From Laspinema sp. D2d (GTDB taxonomy: Bacteria; Cyanobacteriota; Cyanobacteriia; Cyanobacteriales; Laspinemataceae), in the NCBI RefSeq assembly GCF_025370755.1, contig NZ_JAMXFC010000018.1:63149-127148 (forward strand): DNA of 64,000 bases. Reading direction: 5' to 3'. Both the position numbers and the translations under genes were made by a program. Of this stretch, positions 19,438-29,097 are shown one piece after another. The notes beneath the pieces are model-generated. The model was not told the origin of the DNA and ran no database searches. It was given only the letters and a program-made list of their open reading frames with translations. The stretch's first letter is position 1. Every line of letters begins with the position of its first letter.

Positions 19438-19554
19438 CACCCAATCCGGTTGTCTCTAGTTAGTTTATCTCGATTAGCCCGCCTAGACGGTTGTTCAGCA
19501 ACTGCCTGGGCGGGCTACTCTATAAAAAACGATTTTTGATAGCCGGATTGGGTA
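19438..19554. repeat. Palindromic dispersed repeat with internal hairpin
   Basis: ACCCAATCCGG at 19439-19449 and CCGGATTGGGT at 19543-19553 are perfect inverted ends. Inside, TAGCCCGCC (19475) and GGCGGGCTA (ending 19517) form a strong stem followed by CTCTATAAAAAACG. It probably terminates the preceding gene. Related partial copies lie at 27391-27435 and 28293-28345. Confidence 0.7.
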
Positions 19555-19760
19555 TTCGTGGGAAGTTGGGGAACGAGCGATCGCCAACAGACGTCCCCCA
19601 GCGCAGGGTGCAGGAAACCAAAATCCATTGGCCCATCTCAACTCGGGAACGAGACAAAAATATTTCTTAATAAAACGGGACAGCCTTCCGATATGATAAA
19701 AAAACTGGAGAGTCTGGATGGTAAACTCTCACAGCTTTTCCAAACACTGGAGATATCTGT

Positions 19761-19877
19761 ATGGTGACCCTTAAAATCGTAGTTTATGTTGTTGTCTCGT
19801 TCTTTGTGGCCTTATTTGTCTTTGGCTTTCTGAACGGAGACCCGGCCCGTAACCCAAAACGGCGCGACCTCGAATAA
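19761..19877 (+). CDS. psbI: Photosystem II reaction center protein I
   Basis: A 38-residue single-span subunit of photosystem II, located at the reaction-centre periphery near D1 and CP43. The sequence opens [20 protein letters not shown] and ends [13 protein letters not shown], matching the PsbI consensus in both the membrane helix and the basic C-terminal tail; length is exactly typical. GGAG at 19749-19752 sits eight bases before the ATG. It lies alone between a terminator-like repeat and the DUF3769 gene. Confidence 0.95.
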   Translation: MVTLKIVVYVVVSFFVALFVFGFLNGDPARNPKRRDLE

Positions 19878-19998
19878 TCAAGGAATTTTCAGACCTTGAT
19901 GGCGATCGCAGGGGCGGCCTTTGGGTCGCCCAAGCATCGCGAACCGGGGTAAAGGGTTCGCGTTTGGGCTATTGATTGTTAAGTCTAATCCTGTAAAT

Positions 19999-22443
19999 AT
20001 GCCTTACCCGGTTCTGCCTCCCTCACCGCCTGCTATAGTTACACCTGTTTCCCCCGAATCTATCAACTCAGAGGCGATCGCCGCTTCAGTGGATGATTCC
20101 GCAGCCAACTTATCGGGACAAATTCAGCCCACCCCACCGGAAACCCTGATCACTGAACCCGAGTATGGCGTCAGTTCCGCTGCGCTTTTAGGTCCACCGT
20201 TAGAAATCTCCTCACCGCTGAAACGGGTGGAAGCCCCGGTCAATGCAGCTACCAAAGAATTAGAACACTCTGAAACCCCCATAACTCCACCGGAGACGAA
20301 GCAACTCCCCAATCTGGAATCACCGGGGGAAAAAACCCCTGAGTCTGAGGCAAGCAAGACTTTATCAATTGGCTTGCGATGGACCCTGCGTAACACCGCT
20401 GCCTTCCAAGAACCCGCATCCCCTGGGGAATCGGCATCGGTGACGGAACCTGAACCCCAGACTCGGGATTTGTATCCCGACGAAGCAGAAACCGTAAAAC
20501 GCCCGGTGACCCCGGACGGGGAAACCCAGGAAACCGTAGAACCCCCGGTGACAACGGCGCAGGAAACAGACCCAGAAGCGCCTGAGATTGTGGTGCAAGT
20601 TCCTCAACCTGCTGGGCAAAATGCCACCCCACCAACGATCGCCCCAGCGGATACCCTGGAAATAAAAGCCGATCGCCAGGAGTTCGATAACGAACGGCAA
20701 ATTGTTACCGGGGAAGGCAATGCCCGGATGAGAGGGCGCGGGGCCGCCATCGACGCAGAACGCCTGCAAGTTAATTTAGAATCCCAGGTGGCGATCGCCG
20801 AGGGAGATGCAGTCTATGCCAAAGGACAGCAAGTCCTCCAAGGCGATCGCATTGAATATGACCTCGTGCAGAATCGCGGCGGCATTGATGGGGCCAAAGG
20901 GGATATTTTTACCCCCACCACCGCAGAAGACTTTTCCCCCACCCTCCCAACGGATGTCTCAGCCGCCGCGCTGCAACAACAGGATATCATGGACCGACTC
21001 CGGGCTGGAGAACCCCCCAGGCGAATCACTCCCGCTGGGGCGGTTACCTTTGGCGGGGGTCGCGGAAGCCTTCCCACCGCAGGCGGAACCATTGATCGCT
21101 TTCGCTTTGAAGCCGATCGCCTGAATTTCAATGATTTGGGATGGGAAGGGACCAATGTCCGGATGACCAACGATCCGTTTTCTCCTCCAGAGTTGGAATT
21201 GCGATCGCCCCGGGCCACCTTTCGCCCCATCTCTCCATTACAAGATGAAATTTTTGCCAAAAGTCCGCGTTTAGTCTTTGACGATCGCATCTCGATTCCG
21301 TTATTAAGAGAACGAGTCATTCTTGATCGCAGCGATCAAGACCCGTCCTTAATTCGCTTCGGCTACGATCAAGAAGATCGAGGCGGAGTCTATGCCGAAA
21401 CCACCGTAATTCCGCTGGGCGGCAGCGGACCCGTTCAAATTAATTTAATTCCGCAATATTATATTCAACGAACCTTGACCGATGGCATTGGTAATCCCTC
21501 CCGCTTATTTGGACTAAAAGCGCGGTTTGGGGCGAATCCAACTCCAACGACTTCCATTGTGGGAGAAGCCAGGTTTACAGATTTTGATTTTAATGATGAA
21601 GAAGAGAATTTGCGAGGCACATTGCGGGTTCGGCAAATGGTGGGAACTCACGCCGTATCCGGAGAATATAATTATCGCGATCGCCTGTTTAATGGGTCAT
21701 TGGGATATCAAACGGTGCATCAAAATGTCGGAGTAGTCGTCACTTCTCCGGTGATTAACCTCGGCGCAACTGGCATCAATTTGAGCTATCAAGCCAGTGC
21801 ACAATATATCAATGCGGATAGCGATCGCATCGACCTTCTCCCCCTCGTCCGGACTAACAATCGCATTGACTCTAGCCGATTTCAAGCCTCTGCTGCGCTT
21901 TCTAGGGGCTTTTTGCTGTGGCAAGGGAAAGCCTTACCCCGGACAAGGACGGAAGGATTGCGTTATACTCCCGCCCCCGTTGTTCCCTACGTTCGACTCT
22001 TTGGCGGATTAACAGGCGTCGCCAGTATTTATGGTTCTGATGATACTCAAAATGCCCTCACCGGAAGCATTGGGATTCAAGGACAGTTTGGGCATTTTTC
22101 CCGGCGCTGGCTGGATTATACTGGGTTTAATGTGAGTTTATCGCGCATTTGGAAAGATGGAGACTCACCCTTTTTATTCGACCGAATTGCAGATTCTAAG
22201 GTACTGACAGCCGGACTCACTCAACAAGTCTATGGACCGTTTAGAGTGGGGGTACAAAGTTCATTTAATTTGGATACAGGGGAACGAATTAGTACCGATT
22301 TATCGATGGAATATAGTCGGCGCACTTATGCGGTGAATCTGCGGTTTAGTCCAGAACGGCAAGTTGGATCCGTGAGTTTGCAACTGAATAATTTTAGTTG
22401 GTTTGGGAGTGGCAATCAGTTCTCCCCCGTGGGCGATCGCTAA
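19999..22443 (+). CDS. DUF3769 protein, LptD/OstA-like outer-membrane protein
   Basis: An 814-residue protein. The first 215 residues are proline-, threonine- and glutamate-rich and disordered. Residues about 220-320 are an OstA/LptA-like beta domain (ADTLEIKADRQEFDN, ERLQVNLESQVAIAEGDAVY). From about 370 to the end there are many short amphipathic beta strands as in a beta barrel (YYIQRTLTDGIGNPSRLFGL, GVQSSFNLDTGERISTDLSM). This architecture is known in cyanobacteria as DUF3769 and is proposed to act in lipopolysaccharide transport or outer-membrane assembly. A TTG at 19921 could add 26 residues; ATG 19999 is preferred although no strong ribosome site is seen. Confidence 0.85.
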   Translation: MPYPVLPPSPPAIVTPVSPESINSEAIAASVDDSAANLSGQIQPTPPETLITEPEYGVSSAALLGPPLEISSPLKRVEAPVNAATKELEHSETPITPPETKQLPNLESPGEKTPESEASKTLSIGLRWTLRNTAAFQEPASPGESASVTEPEPQTRDLYPDEAETVKRPVTPDGETQETVEPPVTTAQETDPEAPEIVVQVPQPAGQNATPPTIAPADTLEIKADRQEFDNERQIVTGEGNARMRGRGAAIDAERLQVNLESQVAIAEGDAVYAKGQQVLQGDRIEYDLVQNRGGIDGAKGDIFTPTTAEDFSPTLPTDVSAAALQQQDIMDRLRAGEPPRRITPAGAVTFGGGRGSLPTAGGTIDRFRFEADRLNFNDLGWEGTNVRMTNDPFSPPELELRSPRATFRPISPLQDEIFAKSPRLVFDDRISIPLLRERVILDRSDQDPSLIRFGYDQEDRGGVYAETTVIPLGGSGPVQINLIPQYYIQRTLTDGIGNPSRLFGLKARFGANPTPTTSIVGEARFTDFDFNDEEENLRGTLRVRQMVGTHAVSGEYNYRDRLFNGSLGYQTVHQNVGVVVTSPVINLGATGINLSYQASAQYINADSDRIDLLPLVRTNNRIDSSRFQASAALSRGFLLWQGKALPRTRTEGLRYTPAPVVPYVRLFGGLTGVASIYGSDDTQNALTGSIGIQGQFGHFSRRWLDYTGFNVSLSRIWKDGDSPFLFDRIADSKVLTAGLTQQVYGPFRVGVQSSFNLDTGERISTDLSMEYSRRTYAVNLRFSPERQVGSVSLQLNNFSWFGSGNQFSPVGDR

Positions 22444-22493
22444 CTCAATTCATCCCTTAAAAGGAGTCATAACGAGTTCGTATTTTCAGGTGA

Positions 22494-22536
22494 TCCGTTA
22501 GGGTTGGAGAGGGGCTAACCTGCCGACCCTAACGGA
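22494..22536 (+). terminator. Hairpin downstream of the DUF3769 gene
   Basis: TCCGTTAGGGT (22494-22504) and ACCCTAACGGA (22526-22536) form a perfect 11-bp stem over a 21-nt loop. No T run follows, so it may stabilise the transcript end or be a dispersed palindrome rather than a classical terminator. The remaining 350 bp up to 22893 show no gene. Confidence 0.5.
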
Positions 22537-22892
22537 TTGACACCGAACAGGTGAGAAACTCGATGGTCTAACCAAACTGTTCATAATGAGCAATAAATCC
22601 CGACGAGATCCTCACGGGTTCTGCCTATTTAATTCGGTAGAGGCGTCCTAAAGGATTGATCCAATTGCGATCGGGCTTCCAGGCGGTCATCCTCCTTTGG
22701 GTTGGCGGGCAATATTTCTCTTGAAACTTCCCTCTGAGGAGGGATGTCGTTTTTTAGGGTCCTAGAGAATAATTAAGATTTATCGATGATGCCTGAAAAT
22801 TTAAGGGTAGCATGGGTATAATTAGTTTAGCATCCCTATGGGAGATTTAGCAAAAATTTCGGGTATTTAAAACACTAATTTATTGATTTTAT

Positions 22893-25800
22893 ATGTCTAC
22901 TTTAAAACAAATTGCTATGCAGCTTAAAGATTTACCCATTTCCTCTTTATCCCCCGAAACAGCGATCGAGCGAAAAGTGGTAACTCTTTCCCCAGACACC
23001 CCCTTAGACGAGGCCCTGGGGTTGATGCTGCCCGAAAAAACAGCCTGTCCCTTGCCGACTGGACTTTTGGAAGACTCAAAACCCCGAGAAGAGATCGGGC
23101 CACTCTGTTTGTTGGTCATTGAAAATGAGCAACTTGTAGGACTATTAACGGAATGGGATTTTGTCAGACTAGGGGCAGAAAAAGCCGATTTAAAAGAGAT
23201 GACTGTTCAGGAGGTGATGATTCAAAATATTGTCACGATTAAAGAAACAGAATTTAGTGATATTTTTACCGTTTTAAAGATATTTAGAAAATATAAAATT
23301 CGGCATCTTCCTCTGTTAAATGACATGGGAAATGTCCGAGGAATTGTCACTCTCGATAGTATTCGTAAAGTCTTAAAACCCGCCGATTTACTCAAAGGAA
23401 AACGGGTGGAAGAAGTGATGGCAACTGATGTCATTCATGTCCCTCCCAAAACCTCTGTCTTGCAAGCGGCTCATTTGATGTCAGAGTACCGAGTTGCCTC
23501 GATTATTGTCACCGAAAATATAGAACCTGCCCCAGAGGAAACCGAGGGCAATTCTACCTCATTTTCTTTGCCGGTAGGGGTGATTACCGAGCGAGATATT
23601 TTGCATTTTATGGCTTTAGAACTTGACCTAGAGCAGGTCCGAGTAGGAGATGTGATGAGCGAACCCCTGTTGTGTTTAAACCATCAGGAATCCGTCTGGA
23701 CCGCTCATCAACAAATGCAGCGACGACAGGTGGAACGCTTGATTATTTGTGGAAATCAAGGGGAACTTTTGGGAATCATTACCCAAGTAATTTTAATGCA
23801 AACCCTTGACCCCAACCAACTGTATGGGGTGATTCATGGATTAGAACAAAAAGTCTGGAAACTGCAAGCCGAAAAAGTCGAATTGTTGCACAGTCGTAAT
23901 ATTCAACTGGAAAGAGAAGTTAACCTTCGCACAGCGAAGCTGCATGAACAGGCATCGAGAGAACGACTGCTGAATAAAATTGCCCTAAGAATTCGGGAAT
24001 CCTTGAATCTTCATGAGATTCTGAATACGACAGTATCTCAAGTTAGACAGCTTTTAAAAACGGACCGGGTGATTATTTATCAATTTGGCCCGGATTGGAG
24101 TGGAAAGGTAGAAGTTGAATCCGTGCGGGATAAACACCTTTCGATTTTGGGGAGAACGAGTCAAGATACTTGCTTTGAAGAAATGGCAATGAGCTGGTAT
24201 CAACAAGGAAATACCCGAGCGATCGATGATATTTACACCGCCAACTTAACCCCCGGCCATATTCAGTCCTTAGAACAGTTTCAGGTTCGGGCTAACTTAG
24301 TGGTGCCGATTTTGCAAGGGGAGGACTTATGGGGATTGTTGATTGCCCATCACTGTCTCGATCGCAGAAAATGGAACCCCTCAGAAATTGATTTTTTAGA
24401 AAAATTGGCAACTCAGGTGGCGATCGCCATCAATCAATCCACCCTCTTTCAACAAGCCCAAACCGAGCTCGCCCGCGCCATTCGAGCCGAAGCCGAATTA
24501 CAACAAGCCAAAGATGAATTAGAAATCAAAGTGCAAGAGCGCACCGCCGAATTGAAGGCAGCCAATGAGCAATTACAACGGGAAATTCAAGAGCGAAAAC
24601 AGGCGGAAACTGAGTTGCTATCGAGTCAACGATTCATCCAAAGAATCGCTGAAACTACGCCAAATATTCTGTATATTTATGACCTCGTACAGGAGAAAGA
24701 TGTTTATAAAAATCGATCCATTGGGGAAATTTTAGACTATACCCCAGAACAGATTGAGGAAATGGGGGAAAACATTTTTCAAGAAATTTTGCATCCCGAC
24801 GATGTAGGCCAAGTTACTGAACATTTCCAACAACGCACCCTCCTCAAAGAGGAAGAAATCCTAGAAATGGAATATCGGCTTAAAGATGCCCACGATCGCT
24901 GGCGGTGGTTCATCAGCCGAGATATGGTCTTTTCCAGAAATGCCGAAGGCTTACCCCATCAAATTCTAGGGACTGCGACAGATATCACCTCTCGTAAACG
25001 CGCCGAAGAGGAGTTGCAACAAGCCAATGTCAAACTGAAAGGATGGGTCAGCGAACTGGAACTCCGGAATCAAGAAATGGATATGCTGGGGCAGATGAAC
25101 GAATTTCTACAAGCCTGCTTGAGCGTAGACGAAGCCTACAAAGCCCTGGATACCCTCCTGCAACCCTTATTTCCCGGGACCTCTGGTGCTGTCTTCATGA
25201 TGAATGAATCCAAAAATTTGGTAGAGGCAATGGCAAAATGGGGGGATGATCTGCCTACCCATACCCTGTTTTCCCCGAGTGACTGTTGGGCATTGCGCAG
25301 AGGTCGCCTGCATTGGATCGATCGCACCAATGCCGGATTAGCCTGCAAACATATTCAGTCGAATCATAACCCCGCCCAGTCTTTATGCGTGCAGATGATT
25401 GCTCAAGGAGACACCTTGGGAATGTTGTACTTAGCCAGTGAAGACGAGCGATCGTTGACCCCAGGGAAGCGCCAATTAGCGCGGACCGTTTCTGAACAGG
25501 TGTCTTTGGCCCTCGCCAACTTAAAACTGCGCGAAACCCTGCACCAGCAGAGTATTCGGGACCCCCTAACGGGGTTATTTAACCGAAGATATTTGGAAGA
25601 ATCGTTGAATCGGGAGATTCATCGCGCCTTACGAACAAAGCGATCGCTGGCAATTGTCATGATTGATGTCGATCGATTTAAGCAATTTAATGATACCTTC
25701 GGTCATGATGCCGGGGATGCCGTATTGCGAGAACTCGGAACCTTTTTACAAACCAATGTCCGCACCTCTGACATTGCCTGTCGCTATGGAGGGGAAGAGT

Positions 25801-26048
25801 TAACCCTGATTCTACCCGATGCCGACTTAGAAGATGCTGCCCACCGAGCTGAGGCCCTCCGCCAAGGGATTAAGGAGTTGAAAATCACTCATCGAGGTCA
25901 AACCCTGGATCAGATTACAATTTCGATGGGTGTTTCCGCTTGTCCCGATTGCGGAACCGAGGGAAATGACGTGATTAAAGCCGCTGATGCCGCCCTGTAT
26001 CGGGCCAAAAAAGAGGGACGCGATCGCACCGTCGTGGCCTCCCCTTGA
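22893..26048 (+). CDS. Diguanylate cyclase with CBS, GAF and PAS sensors
   Basis: A 1051-residue cytosolic protein. Four CBS motifs fill residues 15-310 (two Bateman modules, adenine-nucleotide sensing). GAF1 is about 360-520, a coiled coil 520-575, PAS with PAC 575-705, GAF2 735-880, GGDEF 885-1048. The active site is intact: GGEEL at 966-970 and DVDRFKQFNDTFGHDAGD. An RTSD inhibitory site lies at 957-960, five residues before it, so cyclic di-GMP synthesis with product feedback is expected. GAF1 has DTCF (Cys427), but where a cyanobacteriochrome has its bilin Cys it has Gly455 followed by His456, so bilin binding is doubtful. No EAL domain or phosphodiesterase adjoins it. Confidence 0.95.
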   Translation: MSTLKQIAMQLKDLPISSLSPETAIERKVVTLSPDTPLDEALGLMLPEKTACPLPTGLLEDSKPREEIGPLCLLVIENEQLVGLLTEWDFVRLGAEKADLKEMTVQEVMIQNIVTIKETEFSDIFTVLKIFRKYKIRHLPLLNDMGNVRGIVTLDSIRKVLKPADLLKGKRVEEVMATDVIHVPPKTSVLQAAHLMSEYRVASIIVTENIEPAPEETEGNSTSFSLPVGVITERDILHFMALELDLEQVRVGDVMSEPLLCLNHQESVWTAHQQMQRRQVERLIICGNQGELLGIITQVILMQTLDPNQLYGVIHGLEQKVWKLQAEKVELLHSRNIQLEREVNLRTAKLHEQASRERLLNKIALRIRESLNLHEILNTTVSQVRQLLKTDRVIIYQFGPDWSGKVEVESVRDKHLSILGRTSQDTCFEEMAMSWYQQGNTRAIDDIYTANLTPGHIQSLEQFQVRANLVVPILQGEDLWGLLIAHHCLDRRKWNPSEIDFLEKLATQVAIAINQSTLFQQAQTELARAIRAEAELQQAKDELEIKVQERTAELKAANEQLQREIQERKQAETELLSSQRFIQRIAETTPNILYIYDLVQEKDVYKNRSIGEILDYTPEQIEEMGENIFQEILHPDDVGQVTEHFQQRTLLKEEEILEMEYRLKDAHDRWRWFISRDMVFSRNAEGLPHQILGTATDITSRKRAEEELQQANVKLKGWVSELELRNQEMDMLGQMNEFLQACLSVDEAYKALDTLLQPLFPGTSGAVFMMNESKNLVEAMAKWGDDLPTHTLFSPSDCWALRRGRLHWIDRTNAGLACKHIQSNHNPAQSLCVQMIAQGDTLGMLYLASEDERSLTPGKRQLARTVSEQVSLALANLKLRETLHQQSIRDPLTGLFNRRYLEESLNREIHRALRTKRSLAIVMIDVDRFKQFNDTFGHDAGDAVLRELGTFLQTNVRTSDIACRYGGEELTLILPDADLEDAAHRAEALRQGIKELKITHRGQTLDQITISMGVSACPDCGTEGNDVIKAADAALYRAKKEGRDRTVVASP

Positions 26049-26299
26049 GGGCATGGTGGGACTCCCAGGGACTCTCAGATTCAAGGGGTGAAGAAATAGA
26101 CGCAACCCCTAAAGGGAGAAGTCATCCCAGTGATTTGACCCAGAGAATTCTTTGGCGAGAGCATCGGGAGGATTTCCGGGATTCGGACATCAAACGCTGT
26201 TGCTAGGGGCGATCGCAGATGTAGGATTGAGAGACAATCACCCGTGGTCAAACTCGCGCATGGTAGAGAAGATTGGGGATACCCGGTAGGCAATCAACA

Positions 26300-27223
26300 A
26301 TGAACAAAGCGGCCCACGATACTGCATCGGAGAGTGCAGCGGCACTGCTAACTCACTATAGTTTCGATCTCGGTGGCAACAGCACCGGGGACTTGATTGC
26401 TGCATGGCTCCTAGAGTATCCGGCAGCTTGGGTGCGTCTAGCTACCATTGAGGCGTTATATCAGGGACGGTATAAAGCCGTTTCTGTCACCCATATTTTA
26501 GCCTGTTGGAAACGCCGTAATCAGGCCCTCTATCATTTCAATCATGAATTTGAACGGTTAGTGTCTAGTCAACTGCCGAAAGGGTGGAAAGGGAGCACAG
26601 ACACAGCAGAAAAACTGGCATCAACAGAAGGGTTGACCGAATTATCCCAAACGGGGGTATTCCCCAGAGCGATTCCTAGTTCAGATGTCCGCCAGTGGGA
26701 ACGACAAATATCTCGTCATCCTCTCCCGGAGAGTGGGACATCGGAACCCGCTGCGATCGCCACGGAACCGGAGAATTCTCCCTCATCGGACGCCGAAGCC
26801 CCCATCCCCGCGCCGCCCGGTCATGAGGAGTCGGATCCCTTATCCCTGGAACTCTTAGGCATTGAACCCGGAGAGTCCCAAAGTAGATCCCCCTCATCTC
26901 CCGAGACCCTGAACCCAGGGACAACAGAGACGGAAACGACAGGAATACCCGAGGCGATCGCACCCAACAACGATGATTTACTTGGGGACCTCTGGCTCGA
27001 TCGCCCTCAAGTTCAACCCATTCGTAACCCGAAAGCCACATTCACCGACTTAAAACCCTCCTCTGAGGCTTCCTGCGCGATCGAGGAACCCCAGACGGAG
27101 GAATCATCCGAGTCACTCTTCAACAACAGTCCCATCCATCAATTCACCCCGCAAGAAACCTCTTCAGATTTCTATTCCAAGCTCAAAGCAGTCTCCCAAA
27201 AACAACCCCAATCTCCCCCCTGA
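26300..27223 (+). CDS. Unknown protein with conserved N-terminal helical domain
   Basis: A 307-residue protein. Residues 1-95 are well structured (ALLTHYSFDLGGNSTGDLIA, WVRLATIEALYQGRYKAVSV, LACWKRRNQALYHFNHEFER) and look like a small cyanobacterial DNA- or protein-binding helical domain. The remainder is disordered, rich in Pro, Glu and Ser. TAGG is seen before ATG 26300; a TTG at 26273 would add nine residues. The conserved opening with a variable tail is a pattern common to cyanobacterial hypothetical proteins; no function is assigned. Confidence 0.75.
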   Translation: MNKAAHDTASESAAALLTHYSFDLGGNSTGDLIAAWLLEYPAAWVRLATIEALYQGRYKAVSVTHILACWKRRNQALYHFNHEFERLVSSQLPKGWKGSTDTAEKLASTEGLTELSQTGVFPRAIPSSDVRQWERQISRHPLPESGTSEPAAIATEPENSPSSDAEAPIPAPPGHEESDPLSLELLGIEPGESQSRSPSSPETLNPGTTETETTGIPEAIAPNNDDLLGDLWLDRPQVQPIRNPKATFTDLKPSSEASCAIEEPQTEESSESLFNNSPIHQFTPQETSSDFYSKLKAVSQKQPQSPP

Positions 27224-27565
27224 ATCCTCCGGTTCTTCTCCTGAAAAACTCACCGTTCCTAGTAACAAATTCAGTCGTTTCTTCAGGTTGATTATTCAAT
27301 CCCCAAAAGTAATCCAGGGAGGTTTTATCAATTAATTTGTCTTCATGATTATAAATTTTAAGGGATTAATAATTGAGATAAGCAACGACTGATACCCACT
27401 CCGATTGCCAAAAGTCGGTTTTCTCTCTTAGCCCGCCCGGGCAGGCTTCGTCCCTGTAGCCGATTCTTTATGAAGTTGTTACTAAGAACCTCCAGAAACA
27501 ACTGAAGTCGTTACTACAAATATTGAGAACGACTTCAGCAGATCATAACTGGGGGTGGAATGGAA
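27224..27565. repeat. Intergenic region with two dispersed repeat types
   Basis: 27391-27435 matches half of the palindromic repeat at 19438-19554 in reverse orientation (ACCCACTCCGATTG, TTAGCCCGCCCGGGCAGG). 27472-27540 carries TGAAGTTGTTACTA, CTGAAGTCGTTACTAC and the complementary ACGACTTCAG, sharing the unit of the hairpin at 50415-50448. No gene is seen. Confidence 0.6.
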
Positions 27566-28099
27566 TTAAGATTGTGCAGGCTTGCCGCCCATGCGAATTT
27601 CACTGTAGAAAGAAGCTCGACTAAAGCCATTTGAGCGCTTAACCACATGGGTTCTTAGGCGCAAATTATCACTGGCATACCAGATGCGTTCTTCCTCGTA
27701 GAGATGTTCAGATTCAGCAATGAACGTCACCACATCATCACTACCAATGATGTAACGACTCTGAGTCGCTAATTCATCAGAATTCGTAGATTTCCGAAGC
27801 AAACGGCCTTCAGTCGGCTGTGAACCATTGGAGATCGCCACCAAGAGCGTTGAACCGGATTGTTTGGGTTCAGGGTCGATGGGTTTATTTTCCCAGCGAA
27901 TCCGGACCCCGCCTAATGCTTCTGCCGGATCGATGCGATACTCTTGGCAAAGGGCGATCGCCTCGGGGTCCTCCGATGACAAGGCATCCAGCCAAAGGTC
28001 GGTTGTGCCTGCGATAGATTTGACCGCAGCGAGATCTTGACAGGTTCGTTGGGAAAACCACTTCCCGGCACTGTGTTGGAAAAACTCGATAATATCCAT
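27566..28099 (-). CDS. Phycobiliprotein lyase, CpcS/CpeS family
   Basis: A 177-residue lipocalin-like lyase that attaches phycocyanobilin or phycoerythrobilin to a cysteine of phycobiliprotein subunits (usually Cys84). Family features are the opening MDIIEFFQHSAGKWFSQRTC, the central beta-barrel strands (RIRWENKPID, LLVAISNGSQPTEGRLLR), and the closing RIWYASDNLRLRTHVVKRSNG with FSRASFYSEIRMG. Length is typical. ATG 28099 is preferred to a preceding TTG. The subfamily (CpcS, CpeS or CpeU) cannot be settled by eye. No phycobiliprotein gene is in the window. Confidence 0.9.
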   Translation of the reverse strand: MDIIEFFQHSAGKWFSQRTCQDLAAVKSIAGTTDLWLDALSSEDPEAIALCQEYRIDPAEALGGVRIRWENKPIDPEPKQSGSTLLVAISNGSQPTEGRLLRKSTNSDELATQSRYIIGSDDVVTFIAESEHLYEEERIWYASDNLRLRTHVVKRSNGFSRASFYSEIRMGGKPAQS

Positions 28100-28102
28100 C
28101 AA

Positions 28103-28484
28103 CGACGTAGGAATACGAAGGAATTGACTTGAGATGGACTTACGGTTGTACCCAATTGGTTCAGCTCAAAACTGTCCACCCCTAGCCTGGGGTGCATCAC
28201 AGCCAATCCCGTAAGTCCGCTTTTTAATATCCTATGCTGAATCGTGCCTTTGTGACTTTCAGATTCTGGTCGCGCATCTGGCTGACAGAACGCTGATACC
28301 AAATCCGGGTATGAAAAGTTTTTATGGAGTAGCCAGCGCAGGAGAGGCTCTGTGTAGTATAGCCCCACCCTGCATGAGTGTGGGCCTCCCAACGGCGATC
28401 GTCCAGCCTACTCCGGTATCCCGGGGAAATCCCCAGTAAAATGGCAGATATTACCTGCGGTTCACAACAGAACACGAAGAGAAA
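28103..28484. other. Intergenic region with a dispersed repeat
   Basis: Divergent upstream region shared by the lyase and the lipoprotein. 28293-28345 (GATACCAAATCCGGGTATGA, then GTAGCC and GCAGG) is a diverged relative of the repeat at 19438-19554. The short frames crossing it have no family features. Promoters were not identified with confidence. Confidence 0.5.
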
Positions 28485-28994
28485 ATGATGAAATTACCTC
28501 GTCTGCGTCAGATTTTACTCTCATCTTGCTTGGGGTTGTTACTCCTGGTGAGTGCTTGCGGTGAAGTCCAAGAACCTTCACGGTGGGATGGAGCCCAGCA
28601 ACAAAGCACAGAAGTCAATAGCGCATCGGGTCAACCCGTCCCCGGCAGTTCCTTTAACCGCCTATTTCCGTCAGCCAGTGGCGGATATAGTCTCGTTTAT
28701 ACCCAAGAAAAAGCGGGGTTTGCTGAGGCGAAATTGCAACAGGGGAACCAAGATATGGCGATGTTATCCATTTCTGATACCGTCAGCAATCCCAGTGCAG
28801 TCCAGAAATTCCAGCAGAGTAGTACGCGAGTAGGGGGATATCCGTCTTCCTCCCTGACGCCGAACGATACCGCGATTTTAGTGGGCGATCGCTTCCAAGT
28901 GAAAATCCAATCTCGAAATCCTGCCTTTACCGCCAGCGATCGCGAAACCTGGTTGCAGCGATTCAATCTCAACGGACTCAAGCAACTGAAATAA
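28485..28994 (+). CDS. Small lipoprotein of unknown function
   Basis: A 169-residue exported lipoprotein. The signal peptide MMKLPRLRQILLSSCLGLLL is followed by the lipobox LVSAC, giving a lipidated Cys at about residue 25. The mature part resembles the sensory-type beta fold of small cyanobacterial lipoproteins (GGYSLVYTQEKAGFAEAKLQ, MAMLSISDTVSNPSAVQKFQ). GAAGAG precedes the ATGATG start, so either Met may be used. It is 103 bp upstream of the next gene and may be separate from it. No function is known to me. Confidence 0.8.
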   Translation: MMKLPRLRQILLSSCLGLLLLVSACGEVQEPSRWDGAQQQSTEVNSASGQPVPGSSFNRLFPSASGGYSLVYTQEKAGFAEAKLQQGNQDMAMLSISDTVSNPSAVQKFQQSSTRVGGYPSSSLTPNDTAILVGDRFQVKIQSRNPAFTASDRETWLQRFNLNGLKQLK

Positions 28995-29097
28995 TAAAAA
29001 TTCCCCGTTCAAAGGTTAACCCATACCAAAAAACCGACTCTTACCCGCCCAAAAAATTACCATTTCACCTAATTCCCCCTACATCAAGGAGATTCCT

